The position numbers and the translations under genes are program-made. The notes below the pieces were generated by a model. The model saw nothing but the letters and a program-made list of their open reading frames with translations, was not told the origin of the DNA and searched no databases. Of a DNA stretch of 64,000 nucleotides, positions 7,966-16,215 are shown piece after piece. The number at the start of each line of letters is the position of its first letter. Positions within the stretch are counted from its first letter, which is position 1. Location: the NCBI RefSeq assembly GCF_004217445.1, contig NZ_SHKX01000010.1, forward strand, positions 806,001 through 870,000, written 5' to 3'. The DNA is from Fluviicoccus keumensis. GTDB lineage: Bacteria; Pseudomonadota; Gammaproteobacteria; Pseudomonadales; Moraxellaceae.

Positions 7966-9666
7966 GTGCGCGATTCCCTGGCCCACCGGCTGCAATCCGT
8001 CCTGTTCTTACTGCCGCTGACCATGGCTTCCGGCCTGGCCCTGGGCGCGGAAGATCCCGGGTGCACCACGTTCTATACCGCCAGCGACCCGCGTCTGTTC
8101 GACTTCATCCAGACCCGCAAGGCGGCCGACTTTACGCCGTGGCAGGGGCGCACCATCGGCCGCATCTCGCTGGTGACGCTGCCCATCTTCAACGAAGCCG
8201 ACCCGCACGAGAACAATTTTGTCTTTCGCGGCCTGAACCGGCTGCACAAGCCGACGCGCGCCAAGACCCTGAACAAGCAATTGCTGATCAGGGAAGGCGA
8301 GCCGCTCAACGTCGACCACCTGCACGAAAGCGAACGCATCCTGCGCGGCGCGGGCTACCTGTATGACGCCATGATCGTACCCGAGCGCGCCTGCGGCGAC
8401 CGCATCGACCTGATGGTGGTGGTGCGCGACATCTGGACGCTGCAGCCCACGGCCTCGTTCAAACGCACCGGCGGGCAGAACAGCACGTCCGTCGGCATTG
8501 TGGACGACAACCTGCTGGGCTTGGGCCACAGCCTCAGCCTGTCCTGGGACAAGAACGCCCAGCGCAGCGGCGTGGTGCTGAATTTCGACGGCCAGCACAT
8601 GTTCGACGGCCGTACCGAGCTGGGGCTCGGCTACGCCAAGAATGATGACGGCCGCCGCAGCGACTTCACCCTGGACCACCCCTTCTACGCCTTCGATACC
8701 CGTTGGGCGGCCGGTATCACCGGCTTCGAGGACCAGCGCATCGAGACCGAGAGCGCCAACGGCATCACCACCAACCGCTACGATGACCGCCTGCAATACC
8801 TGGAAGTCTATGGCGGCCTGGCCAGTCAGGTGCAAAACCGCCAGGTGCGGCGCTGGCGCATCGGCATGACCTACAACAATGAAATCTACGACAACCAGGA
8901 CGCGGCCTATACCGCGCCGCTGCCGGTCAACAAGCAGTTTGCCTACCCCTGGATCGAATACGAACGCCGCGAGGACGCCTTCGTCACCACCTCCAACCTG
9001 TCGCAGCTGTTCCGCAATGAGGACGTGAACCTGGGCGAGGAATGGCGCGTCCGTTTCGGGGCCACCACCCGCGCCATCCGCTCGGATACCGATGCGCTGG
9101 TGGCGCAGCTGGCCTATAACAACACCGTCAGTTTCGGCGCGCACCACCTGCTGCGCAACACGGTGGGCGCCAGCCTGCTTTGGGACGAAGACCGGAAGGC
9201 CTGGGAAAATTCGGTCTACGGGGCCGGCACGAACTACGATTATTTCATCGACGACAATAACCGCTGGCATGCCCGGGTGGCGGTGGATATCGGTGAAGGC
9301 TTGTCCAGCGACAACCAGCTGAAGGCGGGCGGCGATACCTTTCTGCGCGGCTACCCCTCCGGCTGGCAGCGCGGCGACCGGCGGGTGGTGGTGAATGTGG
9401 AGCGGCGGCACTTCTTCGACAAGCATGTCCTGAACCTGTTTCGCTTCGGCGCGGCGGCGTTCGCCGAGGCGGGCAAGGCCTGGGACTCCACCCATACCGT
9501 GATGCAAAGCAATACCGTGCTGACGGATGTGGGCATCGGCTTGCGGGCGAATTCGTCGAAGGCGCGGCCGAACCACGTGATGCATCTGGACTTCGCCATC
9601 CCGCTGACCGATCGCGGCACGGTGAAGAAATTCCAGTGGTCGCTGCAATCGCAGAGCAGCTTCTAG
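7966..9666 (+). CDS. Omp85-superfamily outer membrane protein (BamA/TamA-like barrel)
   Basis: This protein of about 566 residues starts with a signal peptide (hydrophobic LQSVLFLLPLTMASGLALGA). A POTRA-like region around residues 65-155 follows (LNKQLLIREGEPLNVDHLHE, then a DIWTLQPT strand), and the C-terminal two thirds are a beta-barrel rich in aromatic alternating strands. FLRGYPSGWQRGDRR is the conserved (V/L)RGY loop motif of Omp85 proteins, and the chain ends in an aromatic residue. The likely role is assembly or translocation of an outer-membrane or secreted partner; no cognate substrate lies alongside. I chose the GTG at 7966 because it gives a proper signal peptide; the frame is open further upstream. 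Confidence 0.82.
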   Translation: MRDSLAHRLQSVLFLLPLTMASGLALGAEDPGCTTFYTASDPRLFDFIQTRKAADFTPWQGRTIGRISLVTLPIFNEADPHENNFVFRGLNRLHKPTRAKTLNKQLLIREGEPLNVDHLHESERILRGAGYLYDAMIVPERACGDRIDLMVVVRDIWTLQPTASFKRTGGQNSTSVGIVDDNLLGLGHSLSLSWDKNAQRSGVVLNFDGQHMFDGRTELGLGYAKNDDGRRSDFTLDHPFYAFDTRWAAGITGFEDQRIETESANGITTNRYDDRLQYLEVYGGLASQVQNRQVRRWRIGMTYNNEIYDNQDAAYTAPLPVNKQFAYPWIEYERREDAFVTTSNLSQLFRNEDVNLGEEWRVRFGATTRAIRSDTDALVAQLAYNNTVSFGAHHLLRNTVGASLLWDEDRKAWENSVYGAGTNYDYFIDDNNRWHARVAVDIGEGLSSDNQLKAGGDTFLRGYPSGWQRGDRRVVVNVERRHFFDKHVLNLFRFGAAAFAEAGKAWDSTHTVMQSNTVLTDVGIGLRANSSKARPNHVMHLDFAIPLTDRGTVKKFQWSLQSQSSF

Positions 9667-9672
9667 CGGCGG

Positions 9673-10323
9673 CTACTGCGGCAGCCGCTCGCCCAGCTTG
9701 ACCTTGAAGCTTCGTTCCAGCGCCTCGATCGCCAGCCAGCGCCCGATTTCTTCCGGGTCGCGGAACGCCTTGTCGTTATAGATGGTCCACAACCGCGCCA
9801 GCGTGGCGAAGGCATGCGGCCGCTCCTCCAGCACGCAGGCGTCGCCCACGCGGATCGCGCCCGGCTGCAACACCCGGTAGTACCAGCCGACGCATCCCTG
9901 ATCCTGCAGGAATTTGGCGACGCCGCGCTGATCCAGCAGCGCGTCGATCTTCCAGCAGGGACGGCGCGGGCGCGTGACTTGCAGCCGCACCCCGCCGATG
10001 CGGACAATATCGCCGATGCACACGCCGGCCTCGTCCATGTCGGACGCGATCAGGTTTTCCCCCAGCCCGCCTTCATAGACCGTAACGCCGGGAAAGGCTT
10101 GGCGGATCAACGCATAGACGCGCAGCGGCATCTGGTGCACCGCCTGGAACGGGCCGCCGTGGAAAAACGGGTCCGCCTGTTCATCGCCCGTCAGGCCGTC
10201 CGTGGTGACCATGGCCTGATCGACGGCGTATTTGTGGATGGCGCTGGTCTGTTCGCGGGCAAAGGGCATCGCCTCGCCGATCTGGAGACGGAGGACGCGG
10301 GCGGAAGACGGGAGTGCGGGCAT
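9673..10323 (-). CDS. yiiM: YiiM-like MOSC-domain protein
   Basis: This 216-residue MOSC-domain protein matches YiiM in length and order: beta-barrel MOSC core (residues about 30-165) with DPFFHGGPFQAVHQ, GENL and RPRRPCWK, then a C-terminal 3-alpha domain. The Cys in RPCWK is the conserved MOSC cysteine that binds the molybdenum cofactor. In E. coli YiiM reduces N-hydroxylated bases such as 6-hydroxylaminopurine and protects against base-analogue mutagenesis. The gene is convergent with the Omp85 gene (six bases apart) and divergent from the flavin-barrel pair. I am confident of the family; the substrate is inferred. Confidence 0.85.
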   Translation of the reverse strand: MPALPSSARVLRLQIGEAMPFAREQTSAIHKYAVDQAMVTTDGLTGDEQADPFFHGGPFQAVHQMPLRVYALIRQAFPGVTVYEGGLGENLIASDMDEAGVCIGDIVRIGGVRLQVTRPRRPCWKIDALLDQRGVAKFLQDQGCVGWYYRVLQPGAIRVGDACVLEERPHAFATLARLWTIYNDKAFRDPEEIGRWLAIEALERSFKVKLGERLPQ

Positions 10324-10466
10324 GGGGGGCTGCTGTCGGGTTCGGCCGGAATCCCGATCATAGCCGATTGCCGGGCCGCCGCGCGGAAATGCGGAACGGG
10401 TTCAGGCCGGAGGCGACGCCTTGCGTTATCATCGTCTTTTCAGGGAAGCCGCAGGAGGATCGGGCC

Positions 10467-10952
10467 ATGTCCGGCCACACCGTGATCAGTGACGACAACG
10501 CCGCCTTCATCCAGCAAGGCGTCTCCATCAATGTCGCCTCGCGCGACGTCCGGCACGTACCCTCGCTGACGCGGGCGCTGGCCTGCCGCCTGGACGGCGG
10601 CCGGGTGCGCATTTTGCTGCTGGCCTCGCAAGGCGGGGCGCTGCTGCGCGACATCGGGCGCTGCGGGCAGCTCGCCGCCGTCTTCAGCCAACCCAGCACC
10701 CACCGTACCTTGCAGGTCAAGGGTTCCGACGCCCGCCTCGACTCCCCCGATGACGCCGACCGCGCCTGCCTGGCCGCCACCGAGGAAGCCTTCGCCCGCG
10801 ACTTGGCGCTGATCGGCTTCGACCGCGAATTCGTGCGCCGCATGTTCACGCATGAACCGGACGACCTGCGCGCGCTGGTCTTCACCCCCGCCGACGTTTT
10901 CCATCAAAGCCCCGGCCCGCGCGCGGGCGAACGCATCGCGGGGGGCGCATGA
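10467..10952 (+). CDS. Flavin split-barrel (PNPOx-like) protein
   Basis: The 161-residue protein resembles the pyridoxamine-5'-phosphate-oxidase-like FMN-binding split barrel: an N-terminal ISDDNAAFIQQGVSINVASRD strand region, then LLLASQGGALLRDI and QLAAVFSQPSTHRTLQVKG, typical of putative general-stress FMN proteins. ATG 10467 is backed by AGGAGG at 10453-10458. The reaction is unknown. Its stop codon overlaps the start of the next gene in an ATGA, so the two are translationally coupled. Because the next protein carries the same fold at its own N-terminus, the two barrels may form a heterodimer; split barrels usually dimerise around FMN. Confidence 0.75.
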   Translation: MSGHTVISDDNAAFIQQGVSINVASRDVRHVPSLTRALACRLDGGRVRILLLASQGGALLRDIGRCGQLAAVFSQPSTHRTLQVKGSDARLDSPDDADRACLAATEEAFARDLALIGFDREFVRRMFTHEPDDLRALVFTPADVFHQSPGPRAGERIAGGA

Positions 10953-12292
10953 AACCCGGTCTGGACGCCATCCGCCACTGCCTGGAGGGCGCGATTCCCG
11001 GCGTGGTCGCCACCTGCGACGCCGACGGCGTCCCCAATGTTTCCTACGTGTCGCAGATCCACTACGCGGACAGCGCCCACGTCGCGCTGTCCTTCCAGTT
11101 CTTCAACAAGACGCGCGGCAACATGCTGGCCAACCCGCAGCTGACCGCCTACCTGATCGACCCGGAAACCGGCGGCCGCTACCGGCTGGCGCTGCTCTAC
11201 CTGCGCACCGAGACCGAGGGGCCGCTGTTCCAGCGCATGAAGGCCAAGCTGGCGGGCATCGCCTCGCAGACCGGCATGGCGGGGGTGTTCCGGCTGCGCG
11301 GCGCGGATATCTGCCGCGTGCTGGACATCGAGCCGGTGCCCGCCGCCGAAGCGCCGCGCCGCCCGCCCGCCTGCAACCGGCTGTCGGCGCTGCACACCCT
11401 GATCGAACGGCTGGAAAACTGCCACGACATGGCCGGACTGTTCGAGGAAACCCTGGTCGGGCTGGAAGACTGCCTGGGCATCCGCCACGCCATGCTGATG
11501 ATGGCGGACGGGCCGGGCCGCAAGCTGTACACGGTGGCCAGCCGGGGCTACGCCTGCTCCGGCATCGGCTCGGAAATCCCGCTGGGGGCGGGCGTCATCG
11601 GCGTCGCCGCCGAGCACCGCACGCCGATCCGCATCACGCACATGGCGGCGGAATACGGCTACGGCAAGGCGGTGTGTGAAGCGTTCGCCCGCGACGACCG
11701 CCAGCTGGAAACCGCCATCCCCTTCCCCGGCCTGCCGGAACCGCACAGCCAGATCGCGGTGCCGCTGCTGGCGGGCGGCCGCTTGCTGGGCGTGCTCTAT
11801 GCCGACAGCGACACCGACCTGCGCTTCACCTACGACGACGAGGACGCGCTGAGCGTGCTCTGCCGCTTCGTGGCGCAGGCGCTGACCCGGCTGCGCGAAC
11901 CCGCCGAAGCCGAGGCCGAAACCGACAGCGCCGCCGCCCGCGCCGAGCCGCCGGCGGCCAGCGTGCTGCCGGTGCGCTATTTTGCCGCCAACCAGAGCAT
12001 CTTCCTGGGCGACGACTACCTGATCAAGGGCGTGGCCGGGGCCATCCTCTGGCGGCTGCTGCAGCTGTACACGCAGGAAGGCCGCCGCGAATTCAGCAAC
12101 CGCGAGCTGCGGCTGGACCGCCATCTGCACCTGCCGGACATCGACGACAACCTGGAGGCGCGGCTGATCCTGCTGCAACGGCGGCTGGCGGAAAAGACCG
12201 ACGCCCTAGCCCTGGTCAAGACCGGGCGCGGGCGCTTCCGCCTGGCGGTGCGGCAGACGCCGCAGCTGCTGGAGCAGCCGGCGGCGTCCTGA
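10949..12292 (+). CDS. Split-barrel + GAF + winged-helix-like sensor protein
   Basis: This 447-residue protein has three parts. Residues about 1-130 form a PNPOx-like flavin split barrel (GVVATCDADGVPNVSYVSQ). Residues about 150-310 form a GAF domain (HTLIERLENCHDMAGLFEET, later GRLLGVLYADSDTDLRF). An Ala/Glu-rich linker leads to a C-terminal unit of about 90 residues with SNRELRLDRHLHLPDIDDNLEARL, which resembles a winged-helix effector. It is translationally coupled to the preceding split-barrel gene by ATGA. A redox- or ligand-sensing transcription factor is a reasonable inference; targets and ligand are unknown. The next gene downstream encodes a hemerythrin-like protein on the opposite strand. 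Confidence 0.75.
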   Translation: MKPGLDAIRHCLEGAIPGVVATCDADGVPNVSYVSQIHYADSAHVALSFQFFNKTRGNMLANPQLTAYLIDPETGGRYRLALLYLRTETEGPLFQRMKAKLAGIASQTGMAGVFRLRGADICRVLDIEPVPAAEAPRRPPACNRLSALHTLIERLENCHDMAGLFEETLVGLEDCLGIRHAMLMMADGPGRKLYTVASRGYACSGIGSEIPLGAGVIGVAAEHRTPIRITHMAAEYGYGKAVCEAFARDDRQLETAIPFPGLPEPHSQIAVPLLAGGRLLGVLYADSDTDLRFTYDDEDALSVLCRFVAQALTRLREPAEAEAETDSAAARAEPPAASVLPVRYFAANQSIFLGDDYLIKGVAGAILWRLLQLYTQEGRREFSNRELRLDRHLHLPDIDDNLEARLILLQRRLAEKTDALALVKTGRGRFRLAVRQTPQLLEQPAAS

Positions 12293-12297
12293 GCCGC

Positions 12298-12966
12298 CTA
12301 GACCCCCATCGCCAGTTGCAGCTTCTGCCAGTCCGGCGCGGGCAGCACCCCGCGCGCCAGCGCCAGCAGGCCGTCCAGCACCGGGCGCGGCGCTTCCTGG
12401 CGCACGCTGTCCAGCAGGCGGTGGCGCTCGCTGGGGTTGAAGGCGGTCAGCATCCACTGCATCGCCACCGCGTTCTCCTCGGGCGGAATCGACGCCACCA
12501 GCCGGTCGTGGATACCGATGATCTGCGCGTCGCTGTAATGCCGCCACAGCAGCGCGTTGTTGCGGCTTTCCTCCTCGTCCATGTGCGCCAGGTTGTCGGC
12601 GACAAACAGCGCCAGCTTGCGGTACAGCGCCGCCAGCACGCCCTCGCGCGCACCGGGTTCGCAGGCCCGGGCCCGATCGGCCAGTTCGCGCAGCTCCCAG
12701 ATCAGGGTCATGTGCTCGCGGTGGTGGGCGTCCATGCTGTCCGCCGAGCCGGGGACCGCCGCCTGCATCGCCGGGTGGATGAAGGTGTTCTCGTGGTGCA
12801 GGTGGCTTTCACAGAAGTCGAGCAGGCCGTCCAGCTCGGCCATCGTCCGGTGCAGGTCGGCGTAGACCTCGAAATCGACGCGGCCGACCTGGAGCAGGGT
12901 TTCGGCGAGATAGGCGCGCAGGCCCTTGTGGATGAAACGGTAGATATCAAAACGCGGTGCGGACAT
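12298..12966 (-). CDS. Hemerythrin-like (HHE) domain protein
   Basis: The 222-residue helical protein has a hemerythrin-like set of metal ligands: HLHHENTFIHPAM near residues 56-68, HHREHM near 81-86 and HMDEEE near 127-132. Such a site binds a di-iron centre that can sense or carry O2, NO or peroxide. The extra C-terminal 90 residues (from about 135) contain IIGIHDRLVASIPPEENAVA, seen in stand-alone bacterial hemerythrin-like proteins. It is soluble and cytoplasmic, with no signal peptide. The convergent GAF/split-barrel neighbour suggests a redox-related setting, but that link is only positional. Confidence 0.85.
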   Translation of the reverse strand: MSAPRFDIYRFIHKGLRAYLAETLLQVGRVDFEVYADLHRTMAELDGLLDFCESHLHHENTFIHPAMQAAVPGSADSMDAHHREHMTLIWELRELADRARACEPGAREGVLAALYRKLALFVADNLAHMDEEESRNNALLWRHYSDAQIIGIHDRLVASIPPEENAVAMQWMLTAFNPSERHRLLDSVRQEAPRPVLDGLLALARGVLPAPDWQKLQLAMGV

Positions 12967-13082
12967 GACGGGTACTCCCTGAGGTTGATGGAGACAGCGT
13001 ATCCGGCCCGGCCGACGCCGTTTGCTAAATGATCTCTAAGAACATCCTAAGAATTCCCTAAAACGTCGCCGACGAAGCGCGC

Positions 13083-13131
13083 TTGACACCCCGGCTTCTC
13101 CCTCCTACCATAAATGAATGAACGTTCATTC
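13083..13131 (+). promoter_or_regulatory. Promoter with TetR-type operator over the transcription start
   Basis: TTGACA at 13083-13088 and TACCAT at 13106-13111 are spaced by 17 bases and make a plausible sigma-70 promoter for the DUF4334 gene. A perfect 16-bp palindrome, GAATGAACGTTCATTC, spans 13116-13131 and would cover the transcription start. AATGAACGTTCATT-type palindromes are typical TetR-family operators, so repression by steric block is likely. No tetR gene lies next to it; the only TetR gene in the window (24.8 kb) has a different-looking operator. Confidence 0.65.
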
Positions 13132-13212
13132 CGTTACCGGCAATCACGCCGGTCTACGGGGAACGCTTCCGCCGCGCACGCGGCATCACCGCCTGTTTCC
13201 GGAGAACCGACC

Positions 13213-13896
13213 ATGTCCGTCGCCCCAAACCGCACCGTGCTGTACTTCCCCGCCGTGGCCTATGACCTGATCCAGCTGGCCATGTTTCCCCTGAACTACG
13301 CCATCGGCGGCCTGTGCTACCTGCAGCCGGGACAGTCGGAATGGAACGGCGACGGCTTTGCCGCGCAGGATGTCAGCGGCAGCGGCAAGTCGCTGGAGCT
13401 GCTGAAGCAGGAACTGCTGGGCGGGGCCGACATCGCCTTCAACGAACAGGACCTGGTGCGGCTGTATGACGCCCTGCCCGCCGTCAGCGCCCGCGACCAC
13501 CTGATCGGCCGCACCTGGAAGGGCCGCATCGTCCGCACCGGTGGTTCGGTGCTGGACCTGGCGGAATGGGCGATCGTGCGGCCGCTGTCGAAACTGGGGC
13601 TGGCCTGGGGCAAGCGCTACCGCAGCGCCGACCAGGGCGACCCGCTGCTGTTCAACTGGAAGGGCCGGGTCTATTCGCCGGTGCCGCTGTGGGGCAATGT
13701 CGGCATGACCGACATCCGCTGGCGCGGCGAAACCACCGCCACCATGAACTACGACCACCAGCCGTGGAAGGACTACTTCAAGCTGCTGAGCGATGAAAAC
13801 GGCCGGGTGGTGCTGCTGGGCGTGTGGACGCACAAGCACATTGCCGGCGGCTGGTTCACGCTGACGCTGGACGCGGAAACGCCGACCAGGGCCTGA
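13213..13896 (+). CDS. GXWXG/DUF4334 domain protein
   Basis: The 227-residue protein combines a GXWXG motif (GRTWKGRIV, about residue 98) with a C-terminal DUF4334-like region (NYDHQPWKDYFKLLSD, GVWTHKHIAGGWFTLTL). This is the known order of the small lipocalin-like GXWXG/DUF4334 family. The biochemical function is unknown; hydrophobic ligand binding is a guess from the fold. ATG 13213 has GGAG at 13201-13204. It is expressed from the promoter at 13083 with its TetR-type palindrome, which suggests induction by a small hydrophobic compound. The next gene (VOC) is convergent, four bases away. Confidence 0.72.
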   Translation: MSVAPNRTVLYFPAVAYDLIQLAMFPLNYAIGGLCYLQPGQSEWNGDGFAAQDVSGSGKSLELLKQELLGGADIAFNEQDLVRLYDALPAVSARDHLIGRTWKGRIVRTGGSVLDLAEWAIVRPLSKLGLAWGKRYRSADQGDPLLFNWKGRVYSPVPLWGNVGMTDIRWRGETTATMNYDHQPWKDYFKLLSDENGRVVLLGVWTHKHIAGGWFTLTLDAETPTRA

Positions 13897-13900
13897 GGCC

Positions 13901-14302
13901 TCAGGCCGGTTCCGGGCGGTGGCAGACCACGCAGAGCTTGTGGCCGTCCGGATCGCGGAAATACGCGCCGTAGTAATGGGGATGGTAGTGCGGACGCAGG
14001 CCGGGCGCGCCTTCGTCCGCACCGCCGAGACTCAGGGCCAGCGCATGCAGGCGGTCGACCGTGGCGCGGTCCGGGGCCAGCAGCGCCGTCATCTGGCCGT
14101 TGCCGGCCGCGGCGGCCTCCCCGTCGAAGGGTCGGCCGATGACGAACAGCGGCCTTGCCCCCGGCGACGGCTCCCAGGCCGCCCACGGCCGCGACGGCTC
14201 GCAGAAGCGTTCGCGGTGACCCAGCGCCGCCATCAGCGGCCGGTAGAAGGCCAGCGCCCGCCCGAAATCGTTGGTGCCGAGAAAGACATGGGAAATCATC
14301 AC
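13901..14302 (-). CDS. VOC/glyoxalase-fold protein
   Basis: This 133-residue protein has the vicinal-oxygen-chelate pattern: an opening MISHVFLGTNDFGRALAFYR, a central HYHPHYYGAYFRDPDGHKL and a closing strand. This is one VOC module of the small glyoxalase/bleomycin-resistance type. Metal ligands are probably the His of ISHVFLG, one of the central His residues and a late acidic residue, but the reaction cannot be named. It sits first in a leftward run with other small single-domain enzymes. Its C-terminus almost touches the convergent DUF4334 gene. Confidence 0.82.
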   Translation of the reverse strand: MMISHVFLGTNDFGRALAFYRPLMAALGHRERFCEPSRPWAAWEPSPGARPLFVIGRPFDGEAAAAGNGQMTALLAPDRATVDRLHALALSLGGADEGAPGLRPHYHPHYYGAYFRDPDGHKLCVVCHRPEPA

Positions 14303-14319
14303 GTTTCTCCATCAACCGC

Positions 14320-14700
14320 TCAGGAATCAAGACTGTAGGCCGCCGCCGCGCTGGCCACCCGGCCGTTTGCGTCGAAGAAAAAGGTTTCCGCCACCAGACC
14401 GCGATGCCCCCGGTAATACAGCGTCAGGCAGTCCGCGCCCAGCAGCACGTCGCACAACTCGAAACGCAACTGCGGCAGGCGTTGCAGCGCCGCCGCCCAG
14501 TAGGCGCGCACCGCCGCCTTGCCCTGCAGCTGCCCGGAGGGGTCGCCGGTGACGATAGTGATCATCGGCGAGCGGAAGCTGAAATCATCACGGTAGTGCG
14601 CCAGCACGCGGTCAAGATCGTGGGCGTTCCAGGCGGCCATCCACTCCGCCGCAAAACGGCGGGCGAAGGCGTCATCAATCACACAGGGGGCATTCATCAC
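14320..14700 (-). CDS. NTF2-like (SnoaL-type) protein
   Basis: The 126-residue protein fits the NTF2/SnoaL fold: an N-terminal helix FAAEWMAAWNAHDLDRVLAH, then YRDDFSFRSPM, GKAAVRAYWAAAL and a sheet ending in VAETFFFDANGRVASA. Proteins of this size bind small hydrophobic ligands or act as isomerases or hydratases; no catalytic set can be assigned here. It lies 17 bases upstream of the VOC gene on the same strand, so co-transcription is likely. The start is a doublet of Met codons at 14700. Confidence 0.75.
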   Translation of the reverse strand: MMNAPCVIDDAFARRFAAEWMAAWNAHDLDRVLAHYRDDFSFRSPMITIVTGDPSGQLQGKAAVRAYWAAALQRLPQLRFELCDVLLGADCLTLYYRGHRGLVAETFFFDANGRVASAAAAYSLDS

Positions 14701-14744
14701 GGCTTTCCTCCATCACAAGGGTCACGGGACAAGCATGCCACGGA

Positions 14745-15290
14745 TCAGCGGCCGTAGGTGGTCTTCAGCACCGCCGAGCCCAGCCGGTTCATGTGGATCA
14801 GGAAACCGATCAGCGCGGGCGAGGCGTCGGGCGGCGCGGGCAGCGTCTCCACCTTCAGCGCATGCACGGTGAGGATATAGCGGTGCTTGCCCGCCCCGGC
14901 CGGCGGACAGGCGCCGCCAAAGCCGGGCGCGCCGAAATCGGTGCGGCCCTGCACCGCCCCGGCGGGCAGCCGGCCGCCGTCGGCGGCACCGGCATCGGCG
15001 GGCAAGCCCCCGGCGGTGGCGGGAATGTTGTAGACCACCCAGTGCCACCAGCCCGAGCCGGTGGGCGCGTCCGGATCGTAGAGGGTGACGGCGAAGCTCT
15101 TGGTGCCTGCGGGGGCGTCGGCCCAGTGCAATTCCGGTGAGCGGTTGCCGCCGTCGCAGCCGAAGCCGTTGAAGACATGCAGCGACGGCAGCGGCGTCTT
15201 CGGGTTGAAGGTGGGGCTGTCGACGCGGAAGGCGGCCTGGGCCAGCCCGGCGGCCAGCAGCAGGACAGGGAACAGGAGGGAACGGTTCAT
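14745..15290 (-). CDS. Periplasmic PEBP-family (YbhB/YbcL-like) protein
   Basis: This 181-residue protein begins with a signal peptide (LLFPVLLLAAGLAQAAF) and continues as a phosphatidylethanolamine-binding-protein domain. Diagnostic pieces are GCDGGNRSPELHWADAPAGT, LYDPDAPTGSGWWHWVVYNI and the late GACPPAGAGKHRY. Bacterial YbhB/YbcL proteins form a small anion-binding pocket from the DPDAP and GxxHRY regions; their role is poorly known. The signal peptide places this one in the periplasm, as in YbcL. It is on the same strand as the NTF2 and VOC genes but 44 bases away. Confidence 0.87.
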   Translation of the reverse strand: MNRSLLFPVLLLAAGLAQAAFRVDSPTFNPKTPLPSLHVFNGFGCDGGNRSPELHWADAPAGTKSFAVTLYDPDAPTGSGWWHWVVYNIPATAGGLPADAGAADGGRLPAGAVQGRTDFGAPGFGGACPPAGAGKHRYILTVHALKVETLPAPPDASPALIGFLIHMNRLGSAVLKTTYGR

Positions 15291-15350
15291 GAGGCGACTC
15301 CGGTATTCAGGGGGAACACCGTCAGGATGCCGCCGGAAGGCGCGCCGCCG

Positions 15351-16163
15351 TTATCCGCTTTCCGTCAGTCCTTGTGCATCTTCTTTCAGGTTGGCGCGCA
15401 CCAGCGACGGCGGCACTCCCCAACGCTCCTGGAAGGCGGCGCTGAAGCGGCTGTGCGACTGCCAGCCGCATTGCTGCGCCACCTCGCCCACCGGCAGGCC
15501 GGTGGTCTGCAACAGGCCGAGCGCGGTTTCCAGCCGTACCTCGCGCACCAGCGCCGCCAGCGTCACGCCGCTGCCGTCCAGACGGCGGCGCAGGGTGGAT
15601 TCGCTGGCATGGAAGGCCGCCGCCAGCGCGGGCACATCCCAGTCGGCATGAGGCCGTTGCGCCACCAGTCGCCGCACCCGTTCCGGCCACGACAGTTCTT
15701 CCGCCGCCGCGAAGCGGCAACCGCGCTGCGCCAGCAACAGCAGCACCTCGATCAGCCGGTGACGGTGCAGGCGTGAAGCCAGCGGCCGGGGCTCGGCGGG
15801 CGGCAGGATGCGTTGCAGGGCGTCCCGTAATTCATCGTCCACGGCCAGCACCTGCGCCGACGTCGCTGCCGGCAGATCCGTCGGGGCCTCGGCGGCGAAT
15901 TCGCGCAACAGCGGCGCGGGAAAGGCCACCGCCAGCGCCCGGTAGGCGCGGCGGTCGCGCGGGTCGTTGGTGACATCCCACTGCGTGCCGCGCGCGATGG
16001 CGACGCCCTGCCCCTCGCCGATCTCCAGCGCCGCGCCGGGCCGGTGCAGGCGCTTGAGACCGGCGGTGACGGCGATGAAGGCGTCATCGCGGATGGTGAG
16101 GGTGCGCAGGGTGTAGGCGTCGGTGGCGACAATGCGCGCGCCGTACGGCAGTTCCGGACTCAT
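15351..16163 (-). CDS. AraC-family transcriptional regulator
   Basis: The 270-residue regulator carries a C-terminal AraC-type DNA-binding region (about residues 165-260). It includes DWDVPALAAAFHASESTLRR and VGEVAQQCGWQSHSRFSAAF, then the family's W-x-x-x-P-S-L-V-R ending. The N-terminal half is a small cupin-like sensor (IARGTQWDVTND). I chose the ATG at 16163 because AAGGAG stands nine bases upstream; an in-frame GTG at 16181 would place that ribosome site inside the gene. It is followed by the PEBP gene in the same direction. The target genes are unknown. Confidence 0.85.
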   Translation of the reverse strand: MSPELPYGARIVATDAYTLRTLTIRDDAFIAVTAGLKRLHRPGAALEIGEGQGVAIARGTQWDVTNDPRDRRAYRALAVAFPAPLLREFAAEAPTDLPAATSAQVLAVDDELRDALQRILPPAEPRPLASRLHRHRLIEVLLLLAQRGCRFAAAEELSWPERVRRLVAQRPHADWDVPALAAAFHASESTLRRRLDGSGVTLAALVREVRLETALGLLQTTGLPVGEVAQQCGWQSHSRFSAAFQERWGVPPSLVRANLKEDAQGLTESG

Positions 16164-16215
16164 CAGGGGCCTCTCCTTCACCGCGCCGCCGGAAATGGCG
16201 GCGCGGCGCGGATCA

